Assembly: GCA_963696315.1 (NCBI GenBank)
Contig: CAVOJU010000048.1
Coordinates: forward strand, 1-64,000
Direction of reading: 5' to 3'
Origin: CAWKEY01 sp963696315
GTDB taxonomy: Bacteria > Pseudomonadota > Gammaproteobacteria > Methylococcales > Methylomonadaceae
Length of the DNA stretch: 64,000 nt
Shown: positions 1 through 7,163 of the stretch, piece after piece
Layout of the letters: each line of letters starts with the position of its first letter
Position numbering within the stretch: the stretch's first letter is position 1
Notes under the pieces: generated by a model
Told to the model about the DNA's origin: nothing
The model's input: only the letters and a program-made list of their open reading frames with translations
The model's database searches: none
Position numbers and translations under genes: made by a program

Positions 1-2
1 TC

Positions 3-255
3 AGTCACTGCGACGAACCCAGGCGATTTGTCTATGAACAGCGGATTGGCCCGTTCAAGTTCTGGAGCCATGAAGTGTGTTTGACGGAACAACAAAATGG
101 CATCGTACTTGAAGATATTATGTTCTATGCCATGCCTTTGGGCTGGCTGGGCCGGTTGATAAACTCCGTACTGATTGCAAGAAAAACTTGAGCGTATATT
201 CGATATCCGGCGTGATTATTTACAAAGCAAGTGGGGCGATGGACGCGAGAGTTAA
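3..255 (+). pseudogene. SRPBCC-family protein, C-terminal part, frameshifted
   Basis: The window opens inside a gene. From base 3 the reading frame gives a C-terminal stretch containing FVYEQRIGPFKFWSHE and EDIMFYAMPLGWLGRL, typical of SRPBCC (START/Bet v1-like) ligand-binding proteins related to cell-division inhibitors or cyclases. The frame stops at 189-191. The expected family ending (EKLERIFDIRRDYLQSKWGD) is found immediately afterwards in another frame, beginning near 178 and stopping at 253-255. One base has therefore been gained or lost around 174-180. The 5' part lies outside the window, so length and start cannot be judged. Family assignment is from motif resemblance only; substrate unknown. 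Confidence 0.55.
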
Positions 256-657
256 TCTTTGAAACCAAAATCTGAGAGGCCTGTGATTATTGTCCAGGCG
301 CCAGCGAAGCCGTCGGTCGCAATGTGGGCTTGGCGCCCGCAGCGACTCTTGCCAATCCAGAGCGGCTCCAAACACTTCATGCTTGACAGTGTCCTATAGC
401 GAGCGCACTATCCGAATGTCTGGCGGCTTTAGTTTCGAGCTTGATTATTGGTCAACCCCCAGAGGCAAAATCGATTGCTTTCAACTTTGAGCTGAGTCGC
501 TTCTGCCTGTTAGCTGACAGACGAAATTCACTGCGCAACTTTGGAAGGCAACGGGCGTAATTATGGTCGACTGCTGACGTGCGTCAGGAAGTCGGTAAAC
601 TTGGCTTTACACCTTCACAATAATCTTGAACCAAACTATCAAAAAAAGAGAATACTC
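256..657. other. intergenic stretch without a supported gene
   Basis: About 400 bases between the broken SRPBCC gene and the DUF4082 gene. It contains one 66-codon open frame (290-490) whose composition does not look protein-like (Ser/Arg/Cys-rich, no recognisable motif, no ribosome binding site). A purine-rich AAAAAAAGAG just before 651 serves as the ribosome binding region of the next gene. Confidence 0.4.
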
Positions 658-1284
658 ATGAAACATGCAAAATGGCTTATTCATCGTAGTACTTTGGGTC
701 TCACCGGTGTTGTCCTGCTGGCCGGGTTGTTACCCACCAGTCCATACGCACAGGTGACCGTAGCAGATACCCAGGCAGCGGACACGCAAAGTTATTCACT
801 ATGGGGCGCTGTCGGTAAAGTTGAAGAGTCGGATACCCAACCCGTTGAACTAGGTGTGAAGTTCCGCACCGATGTTGACGGCAGCGTTAGCGCTGTCCGC
901 TTTTTCCGAGCAGTCCCGATTGATAGTGGCTATACAGTTCATGTGTGGAGCGAGACAGGCGAATTGCTAGGCAAGGGAGCCGCTTTCGAAGGGCAGCAGC
1001 CGACGCCGGGTTGGCAGACCATTCAAGTGTACCCGCCAGTCGCTGTTAAAGCAGGAGTGACCTATGTGGCTTCCTACTATGCAAGCAAAGGGCAGTATTC
1101 CGTTTCCGAGGGCTTCTTTTCCAACATAACGGTTACCAATGGCCCCTTACACGCACTGGGCGATGGCGTGGACGGCGGCAATGGTGTATACGTCTATGGC
1201 CAGGGGGGCGGTTTTCCTACACAGAGTCATAACGCCAGCAACTACTGGGTCGACGTACTTTTTACGCCGGCGAACCTTCCTTAG
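658..1284 (+). CDS. exported DUF4082 domain protein
   Basis: A 208-residue protein. I chose the ATG at 658 because it follows a purine-rich AAAAAGAG and because the product then begins with a classical Sec signal peptide (MKHAKW..., hydrophobic GLTGVVLLAGLL, cleavage likely after SPYA). An upstream in-frame ATG at 541 would put 39 unlikely residues before it. The mature protein is one DUF4082 domain: SLWG near its start, VELGVKFRTDVDGSVSAVRF, HVWSETGELLGKG, GWQTIQVYPPVAVKAGVTYV and a final NYWVDVLFTP. DUF4082 is an all-beta, carbohydrate-binding-like module usually found in larger secreted proteins; here it stands alone. Role unknown; probably periplasmic or surface-exposed. Confidence 0.8.
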   Translation: MKHAKWLIHRSTLGLTGVVLLAGLLPTSPYAQVTVADTQAADTQSYSLWGAVGKVEESDTQPVELGVKFRTDVDGSVSAVRFFRAVPIDSGYTVHVWSETGELLGKGAAFEGQQPTPGWQTIQVYPPVAVKAGVTYVASYYASKGQYSVSEGFFSNITVTNGPLHALGDGVDGGNGVYVYGQGGGFPTQSHNASNYWVDVLFTPANLP

Positions 1285-1381
1285 ATTCCGGCGGCGCATT
1301 ACGCCATGTTAATGCGCCCTGCTTTTCTGCCGCCTGCCTTCAAAGAAAACATCGAGGCAACCCCGTCTAATTCGGTGGATT

Positions 1382-1847
1382 TTATTTAGTGCGGCCAGAG
1401 AGTTTGCTGACGGCGTCGATAGCGCCGCCAACGCGGTTCAAAAGCTGCTGTCCAAGATACATCAGTGTGCCATCGAGCGAAGCCTTGACGATGACAGTGG
1501 GCACCGTTTCCTGCAAGCCGTTGAGAGCGGAAGTTTCACTAATGCCCAACTGCTTGGCGAACGCGGCGATTTTCTCATGGCCGAAAATTTGTTCCAGTTA
1601 ATTGCCAGAGACCGGTGCATTTTCAACCTTGCCAAGCCAGGAAGCCGCCAATGACATCAAAGTCGCTGTTCCGCCGCCTTGCATACTGGAAACAACGGAC
1701 GCTAGGTTCAGTTGCCCTTGATTTTTGCCTAGTAACGACGCCAAGGCCCGAAGCGATTTCGGCGGTTTCTACTTTACCGTCACGATCCGTGTTCAGCTGG
1801 GCCTGAAATAATCGGGCGCCGTTCTACAGTATTGAATTTCTATCCGT
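1382..1847 (-). pseudogene. YidB-like (DUF937) protein, inactivated
   Basis: Reading the minus strand in pieces recovers a complete YidB/DUF937-type protein. Pieces in order: DRNSIL(stop)NGARLFQAQLN with TDRDGKVETAEIAS; after a frame change LLGKNQGQLNLASVVSSMQ and SLAASWLGKVENAPVSGN; then a stop followed by LEQIFGHEKIAAFAKQLG, ETVPTVIVKASLDG and the stop at 1382-1384. Both in-frame stops look like single C-to-T changes (CAG to TAG, CAA to TAA). With the frameshift near 1730 that makes at least three lesions. The gene lies 18 bases downstream of kbp in the same direction. YidB is a small bacterial protein of unclear function. Confidence 0.65.
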
Positions 1848-1864
1848 GACATCAACGCCTTAAG

Positions 1865-2308
1865 TCATATGTTTTTGGGGATACGGATTTTTTGGCCTGG
1901 AAAGATTTTGTCCGCGTCTTTGATCACCTCGCGGTTGGCTTCGAAGATTTTTTGATAGGTAGCCCCGTTGCCGTAGGCTTTCTCGGCAATTTTCCAAAGC
2001 GTATCGCCTTTTTCGATGATGTAAAACTCATCCTCGCCGCGAAGGGTACTGCCGTCAGCGATAGTCACGGCATCAATATTGATTTTCTCGATGCCTTGGA
2101 TATTGCCCACTATCAGCACCGCTTTTTCCAATGCCTCGGCGGATTTCGCGGTACCGCTCAGCACAGCACGGCCGTCCTTAACGTCCACCTGAAAATTCTC
2201 GATACCGGGATTATCTTCTTCAACCAGTTTCTTTATTACATCTGACGCTTCAGCTTCAGCACCAAACAGTTTTCTGCCGATAGATGCAGCAAAGTCGAGC
2301 AAACCCAT
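1865..2308 (-). CDS. kbp: BON-LysM potassium-binding protein Kbp (YgaU)
   Basis: A 147-residue protein. The ATG at 2308 is preceded by AGGAGAC (2314-2320), so I prefer it to an upstream ATG that adds 12 residues. Domain order: short amphipathic N-terminus (MGLLDFAASIGRKLFG), BON domain (about residues 25-85, FQVDVKDGRAVLSGTAKS), then one LysM domain (about 95-147, FYIIEKGDTLWKIAEKAYG, ending FPGQKIRIPKNI). This is the architecture and size of E. coli Kbp/YgaU, a cytoplasmic K+-binding protein induced by osmotic stress. No signal peptide is visible, in agreement. It is followed by the dead YidB-like gene. Confidence 0.88.
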   Translation of the reverse strand: MGLLDFAASIGRKLFGAEAEASDVIKKLVEEDNPGIENFQVDVKDGRAVLSGTAKSAEALEKAVLIVGNIQGIEKINIDAVTIADGSTLRGEDEFYIIEKGDTLWKIAEKAYGNGATYQKIFEANREVIKDADKIFPGQKIRIPKNI

Positions 2309-2347
2309 GAGCTGTCTCCTTAATTGATTAGAAAAATGTGTCAGCAT

Positions 2348-2672
2348 AGTAAACGTGCAGTCCTGAACAGTACACCTTGTTAATTCTGACGGTCAAGATA
2401 TTTAAAAATCAGGGTTAGCATCAAGAAATTTTTTAATGGCGGTTTACACGGAAAGTTTTACACCCTCGGTGATTTAACTCTCCCAATTGTGATCTTTTCG
2501 TGTTTTCGAAGTAATTAAGCCCAATTTCCGTTGTTGTCGCATTGTAATAACTAAGATGTTTTGTATCATTAATTACAGATGAAGCCACAACTTGGATAAG
2601 AAATGTACTTTTTGGCAATTCAACTTATTCACACAGAGCCCACAGGATTTCGGGTGAATCAAATTCTGGAGG
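2348..2672. other. AT-rich intergenic region
   Basis: No supported gene. A 61-codon minus-strand frame (2433-2618) lacks a ribosome binding site and any recognisable motif. The last bases (GGAGG at 2668-2672) form the ribosome binding site of the next small gene. Confidence 0.35.
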
Positions 2673-2678
2673 ATGACA

Positions 2679-2876
2679 ATGCAAAACAACTATTTAAAAA
2701 ATGAAGAGCGCTTAGAATTCATCAGTCAGTTAAGAGATGCGTTCATGACCACAAAAGGCTATGGTATATATGCCTACCTGAATCCTATAGATGTCAATAA
2801 TTTGTTTGAACAATATACAAAGACGAACATGCGTGCAAAAGACTTTGCCAAGAAATTCGTCAGTTCAATGATCTGA
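2679..2876 (+). CDS. small hypothetical protein
   Basis: A 65-residue open frame starting at the ATG at 2679, placed 6 bases after a perfect GGAGG (2668-2672). A closer ATG at 2673 touches that site and is less likely. The product (MQNNYLKNEERLEFISQLRD..., ending AKDFAKKFVSSMI) is charged, mostly predicted helical, and has no signal peptide or membrane segment. I do not recognise it. The strong ribosome binding site is the main support that it is real. Confidence 0.5.
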   Translation: MQNNYLKNEERLEFISQLRDAFMTTKGYGIYAYLNPIDVNNLFEQYTKTNMRAKDFAKKFVSSMI

Positions 2877-2933
2877 TTTTTATCTAAGCTACGGGTTGAG
2901 AAATAGTCAAATCTGGTGTATAGCTGATTCGAA

Positions 2934-3098
2934 TCAGGCGGCCATCTGCTGGGTTTGTTCTGTTTTCTCCGGTTCCGTAATGACAGCGATACCATCCTGA
3001 AAACGAATACCCTCAATTACCTCCGGCAATCGTTTAAAACCGCGTATCTTGCGCCAACTCTTCTCGGCGGTCAGCGCCAATTGAAACACTAACCACCC
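2934..3098 (-). pseudogene. IS256-family transposase, C-terminal scrap
   Basis: The last 54 codons of a transposase of the IS256 (Mutator-like) family: VFQLALTAEKSWRKIRGF, then LPEVIEGIRFQDGIAV and a Gln/Thr-rich tail. This matches the conserved end of that family (W-R-x-L/I-x-G-x-x-x-L-P-x-V-I-x-G-x-x-F-x-D-G). Everything upstream of it is missing; the frame is joined to palindromic repeat DNA and then to a truncated nifS. It cannot encode an active transposase. Confidence 0.65.
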
Positions 3099-3103
3099 AC
3101 GCT

Positions 3104-3197
3104 GGACGGGGTTTGTAACCCGTACCGAACTTTTTGATGCTCCCTCTATCTTTGAAATAAACTTGAAACCCTGCGGACGGGGTAACATATCCCGTCC
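3104..3197. repeat. pair of REP-like hairpins
   Basis: Two GC-rich palindromes about 50 bases apart: GGACGGGG/CCCGTACC around a TTTGTAA loop (3104-3126) and GGACGGG/CCCGTCC around a GTAACATAT loop (3175-3197). They share the same stem core and sit exactly between the nifS fragment and the IS256 scrap, as paired REP/BIME-type elements often do at rearrangement points. Confidence 0.6.
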
Positions 3198-3207
3198 GGC
3201 TTTGGAG

Positions 3208-3387
3208 CACCCCCACCGCATCCGCGACTTGTTTGCGCGCCTTGTCAAATGCACGCCGCGCATGGATGCCATACGTATGGCGGCTGGACGCATTGCCGAA
3301 TTCCTGCTGGAAATACGGCAGTATGGCTTCCAGCACGGTGTCGTCGACGCGGGTGTTGGCGTTGTGGTCGAAATAAGCGAGTGTCAT
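3208..3387 (-). pseudogene. NifS-type cysteine desulfurase, N-terminal fragment
   Basis: Sixty codons from ATG 3387 read MTLAYFDHNANTRVDDTV..., GNASSRHTYGIHARRAFDKA, ending in VADAVGV. This is the conserved start of NifS/IscS cysteine desulfurases (YFDHNATT, EFGNASSRH). Homology then stops abruptly at the palindromic repeats. The PLP lysine and active-site cysteine regions are absent, so the piece is non-functional. Confidence 0.75.
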
Positions 3388-3411
3388 GGATTCAAGGGAC
3401 TATTCAGATGA

Positions 3412-3561
3412 TTACAATTTTAACTGTATTTTTGGATTTGGATCTAAATTCAAAGTTTGGGGTGGTAGTCTGGCGCATTCAATATCCTTTAAATATTTTT
3501 ATCATCAATGTTTATGTGAGTAGTAAAGATATTTAAAGAGCGATGAATTAGATTTCTGATT
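3412..3561. other. AT-rich intergenic region
   Basis: No gene or hairpin of note. It separates the nifS fragment from the 3' end of the membrane-protein gene on the minus strand. Confidence 0.35.
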
Positions 3562-5313
3562 TTAATTTCCTTGTTTCTGCAGTGACCAATCAACTGCGGA
3601 TTTTCCGCTCCAGGAGACCTTATTAGTGATTGCCGGGTTTATCGTGAGAAGAGGAGAACGTGCAATCCACCCTTCGGGAGAAACCAGGTGTACATAAACA
3701 TGGAACATTTGTTTTAAAGGATTAGTAACCGTAATGTCTAATCCAAAAGGCATTTCCCCAGAAGGAGAAAGAGGAATCATTCCGTATTCATTAATATATA
3801 GGATAAAGTTTCCTTCAGAACCTGAAGAACTAGAAAATTTCCAGCGAAGAAGCTTACGAAACCGCCGATTCTCTACCTCAAGCTCAACGCTCAGAAATTG
3901 ATCTGCACCTGCTGCAAGCTGAGAATGAAAACTGTTAACATGATTTCGATATCGCTCTTTTCCCATTTGCTGAATGCATTGACAACTATCATTGAATTGA
4001 AAAACTTTTGATCCAATTTCATCTCCCAGTTCACTAAGTTTGTCTTCGTTACGTATTAAATCTGGAGAATTATAGCTATTGTAAAGAGAATTTAGGCTTC
4101 GAATGGAATCAAGCTTGCTAAAGTTATTAAAATATAGTGGTAGGAGTTTTTTTTCTTCGCTGTTTTCGAGTAAGAAACGATTCTGCTCTTCCATTATTTT
4201 TGCTGTATTAGCAATCCCGGAGATAGTTTCTTTTTGTGAGAAAACAAAAAATGTTACTACGATCACCAAAGTTACGGTATGCAATCTACTTGGATTTGTA
4301 AGCCAAGCTAGTAAAACAGCAAATAGCCAGCTGATAAAAAATAGAAATCGTGAAGAATCGCCACTAAAACCAATTTGTAGTACAGGCAGAATTGGGATGA
4401 AAATCACCACTACCCAACTTAAAAGAAAAAGTAAGTTTATCCTCTGATTTTGGATAGTGATTGCAATAATTATAGAAAAAACAACATATGCGAATATAAG
4501 CTTCCAAACCAACCCGCCGCCGAATAGATTCGAGAAGAATTTCATCCAAGTATCAGAAGCCATAAGGAGATTTATGTCAAGAGGAATACCATATCCACCA
4601 ATACCTCCGTGAACTATTAATCGATAAGCTATATAAGCAGCAGCTACTAGCATCGCTGGCCATGTATGCCTAAAACGTACTTTCCAATTGCTTTCTGGTA
4701 AAAAATATAGAATGACGATAATGGGTATATACAATTCTTTACTCCAGCAGGCTAGGGCATAAAACCCTGCGGCCACTAAAGAAAAATAAATTCTGTTTTC
4801 ACGCACACCACGCGCAAAGAAATAAAACGTCAGTACTGAAAAAAGCAAACCATAGGCGTAATGCCCAGTCATCAACATCTGCCCTATCGCACCCGTAGCA
4901 GGCATGGCAAGAAACAGAGCAGACCCTATCACTGCAGACAAGGAAGTCAACCATAAGCGCAGCAAAAAGAACGTCGCCACGGACGTAAGCCAAAGAACAA
5001 GCAGTAAATGCGCATAATGCCCTGCCGGATTCAGACCAAAAAAGGGTAACCCTATTTCATAGAAGAATGCGTTCCACGGCGTAAAATTTGCCCAGGATTG
5101 CTCACGCATGATTTCCGGCACAAAGAAATACTGCCAAGGCGAATAGAGGGCCGCGAAATATAAATGCGCCCCATCATCGTATCGCCACCCCCCTGACAAG
5201 GCGCTATGATGCAACCCTAAACAGAGTGCCGCCAGAAAAACCGCCACAACAGTTGGATGAGTTAGGACGCCCTCCCAATGTGGGATATCGAACTTCAATC
5301 TGGGGTTTTCCAT
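3562..5313 (-). CDS. polytopic membrane protein, possible GtrC-like glycosyltransferase
   Basis: A 583-residue protein if the ATG at 5313 is used; it has an AGGAATT site just upstream, and the frame-open ATG at 5391 would overlap gtrA far more. About 11-12 hydrophobic segments fill residues 15-370, with an early HHSALSGGWRYDDGAHLYFA loop. The loop resembles the periplasmic acidic motif of GT-C glycosyltransferases (GT39/ArnT-like). A soluble C-terminal domain of about 200 residues follows. The start overlaps the end of the GtrA gene by 19 bases and the GtrB-like gene comes before that, so this is the position of the serotype-specific transferase in gtrABC clusters. Specific sugar and acceptor unknown; the GT-C call is an inference from topology and context. 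Confidence 0.65.
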   Translation of the reverse strand: MENPRLKFDIPHWEGVLTHPTVVAVFLAALCLGLHHSALSGGWRYDDGAHLYFAALYSPWQYFFVPEIMREQSWANFTPWNAFFYEIGLPFFGLNPAGHYAHLLLVLWLTSVATFFLLRLWLTSLSAVIGSALFLAMPATGAIGQMLMTGHYAYGLLFSVLTFYFFARGVRENRIYFSLVAAGFYALACWSKELYIPIIVILYFLPESNWKVRFRHTWPAMLVAAAYIAYRLIVHGGIGGYGIPLDINLLMASDTWMKFFSNLFGGGLVWKLIFAYVVFSIIIAITIQNQRINLLFLLSWVVVIFIPILPVLQIGFSGDSSRFLFFISWLFAVLLAWLTNPSRLHTVTLVIVVTFFVFSQKETISGIANTAKIMEEQNRFLLENSEEKKLLPLYFNNFSKLDSIRSLNSLYNSYNSPDLIRNEDKLSELGDEIGSKVFQFNDSCQCIQQMGKERYRNHVNSFHSQLAAGADQFLSVELEVENRRFRKLLRWKFSSSSGSEGNFILYINEYGMIPLSPSGEMPFGLDITVTNPLKQMFHVYVHLVSPEGWIARSPLLTINPAITNKVSWSGKSAVDWSLQKQGN

Positions 5314-5681
5314 GTCCAATTCCTGTGAGCGAGAAAAGTAATCAGGGGAAGAAAAATAAAAGCTAGAAAAACACCTGCCAGATAATGCCATTGCAAGGTT
5401 TCGCTGATAGCGATGGCGATTAGAGAAATAGCTAAGCCGATAAGAGATACTGTTAAGAATCTTACATAGCGCTGACTGGTAATGGCAGACTGGAATGACC
5501 AGCGACTATTTGCCCAAAAAGAAAAAATATTGGCGCTGATGAATGCTATGCCATTGGCTGGCAGCGGATGAACGGAGAACAATTCAACTAATCCAGTAAC
5601 TATTGTCAGGTGAATCAATGTGTTTGCAACACCAATCAAGGAAAATCCAGTAAATTGCCGGCCCGTTTCTCGGTTAAGCAT
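5295..5681 (-). CDS. GtrA-like flippase
   Basis: A 128-residue protein from ATG 5681, with GGGGAG upstream inside the preceding gene and an 8-base overlap with that gene's stop. It is a small four-helix membrane protein of the GtrA/DPMS3 family: ETGRQFTGFSLIGVANTLIH, then ANIFSFWANSRWSFQS and a final FLPLITFLAHRNWTW. GtrA proteins are thought to flip bactoprenol-linked glucose (or another sugar) across the inner membrane. The pairing with the GtrB-like enzyme and the following large membrane protein supports this. Confidence 0.85.
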   Translation of the reverse strand: MLNRETGRQFTGFSLIGVANTLIHLTIVTGLVELFSVHPLPANGIAFISANIFSFWANSRWSFQSAITSQRYVRFLTVSLIGLAISLIAIAISETLQWHYLAGVFLAFIFLPLITFLAHRNWTWKTPD

Positions 5682-6750
5682 CCAGGTTCTCCCCGCCATA
5701 ACGCTGTCTGATGATATACACCGGTCGTTGTTTACTCTCACTGTAAATTCGTCCGATATATTCGCCTAGTACGCCAATTCCTATCAACTGAATTCCACCC
5801 AGAAAGAGCACTGCAGTTAGCAATGAGGCGTAACCAGGTACGTCAATACCAAATATGAGGGTTTTAATAATGATCCAGCAACCATAGACCAATGCCAGCG
5901 TAGCTACGGTAAAACCGGCATATGCCCATACAGCTAGAGGAACCGTACTAAAACTGGTAATACCTTCCAGTGCCAAAACCCATAACCGACGTGCATTAAA
6001 AGAAGATTTTCCAGATTTACGTGATTCAACAACAAACTCGACTACACTTTGCCTAAATCCTACCCAAGCAAATAATCCTTTCATAAAACGCCTACGCTCA
6101 GGCAATCTTTTTAACGCGTCGACAACTCTCTTATCCATGAGACGAAAGTCCCCTACATCCCTAGGAATTGCGCACTCAGATATCCAATTATGGAGTCGGT
6201 AGAACCATTGTGTTACCAGGCGTTGCAGAGGATGATCGGTTTCTCTTGATTTACGTCGCGCTAAAACTACGTCACTTCCATTTTCCCACTGTTTTACCAT
6301 TTCTATGATCAGTTCAGGCGGATGTTGCAGATCAGCGTCTAATGGAATGACTGCGTCGCCCCTTGTTGCATCAATACCAGCCGTAAGTGCGGCTTCCTTA
6401 CCGAAATTACGAGATAGTTCTAAAACTACAATACGAGGATTGCGCGTAACATGTCGGCAAAGCACTTCTAATGTGTTGTCGCGACTACCATCATCGATGC
6501 AGACAATTTCATAATCATATTCTTGAAGTTTGAGTAGAGTCGGTTCCAATCTGTTGAAGAAAGCATCTAGGCCCTCCCCTTCATTAAAACAAGGAACTAT
6601 GATAGATAAACAACGGCTTGGAGAATGCGGAAGATGAAGATTGGGAATTTTAAACACCTTTTTCTCGCTTAAAATCGTAGAGTGTGACACAGGCACACAA
6701 ATTAGTAATATATAGGGAAATATTGTTAACTGTGTCAATACCTTCGCCAA
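5674..6750 (-). CDS. GtrB-like bactoprenol glycosyltransferase (GT2)
   Basis: Up to 358 residues; the frame opens with a TTG at 6750 and the true start could be a GTG about 20-30 codons later, since the conserved domain begins at SIIVPCFNEGEGL. GT2 signatures are complete: IVCIDDGSRDNT, ELSRNFGKEAALTAG, PLDADLQHPPELI (DxD-like) and DVGDFRLMDKRV. Two C-terminal membrane helices follow, then the family ending LGEYIGRIYSESKQRPVY. These enzymes attach a sugar from a nucleotide donor to undecaprenyl phosphate on the cytoplasmic face. It is the first gene of a three-gene overlapping cluster, probably modifying O-antigen or another surface glycan. Confidence 0.85.
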   Translation of the reverse strand: MAKVLTQLTIFPYILLICVPVSHSTILSEKKVFKIPNLHLPHSPSRCLSIIVPCFNEGEGLDAFFNRLEPTLLKLQEYDYEIVCIDDGSRDNTLEVLCRHVTRNPRIVVLELSRNFGKEAALTAGIDATRGDAVIPLDADLQHPPELIIEMVKQWENGSDVVLARRKSRETDHPLQRLVTQWFYRLHNWISECAIPRDVGDFRLMDKRVVDALKRLPERRRFMKGLFAWVGFRQSVVEFVVESRKSGKSSFNARRLWVLALEGITSFSTVPLAVWAYAGFTVATLALVYGCWIIIKTLIFGIDVPGYASLLTAVLFLGGIQLIGIGVLGEYIGRIYSESKQRPVYIIRQRYGGENLDA

Positions 6751-7035
6751 AAATTATGCTGTTTTCGCATGAATTCTACCGATTTCTGCGGCGTGGAAAA
6801 TCCTATCATCAATATAAAACACCTCTGCATTTTTGCCGAGCGAGTTAATAATCCGACGCGTGTATTTTCGCGACCTGAAGGGGTAGTTACCCATACGCAT
6901 CAAGCTAAACCATCTTCTTCCATCCTAACCAGGGCAAACGCATTAAAAATTATTAGCAAACAGCACCTTGTCACGAAAGTCTGTAACTTCTCATTAATTA
7001 CGGGTAGCACCTAAAAATCAAGTTAAAATAGTCGC
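6751..7035. other. intergenic region upstream of the nested IS elements
   Basis: AT-rich. An 81-codon plus-strand frame (6769-7014) has no recognisable motif or ribosome binding site. The left end of the IS66-like element must lie here, but I could not define its terminal repeat. Confidence 0.35.
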
Positions 7036-7163
7036 ATGGATTCACTTAAGCCACAATTACCCAAAATCAGTAACGAAGAGCGCACACCGCTAGTCGATGT
7101 GCTGCTGGAATTGCTTGCGTGGCAGCAAATACAGATAGACAAACTGGAGCAAGAAATACTTAA

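Noticed and set aside
290..490. 66-codon plus-strand open frame near the left edge
   Set aside because: Ser/Arg/Cys-rich, no motif, no ribosome binding site; it looks like chance coding capacity in intergenic DNA.
2433..2618. 61-codon minus-strand frame after kbp
   Set aside because: No ribosome binding site, no signal or domain, AT-rich intergenic DNA.
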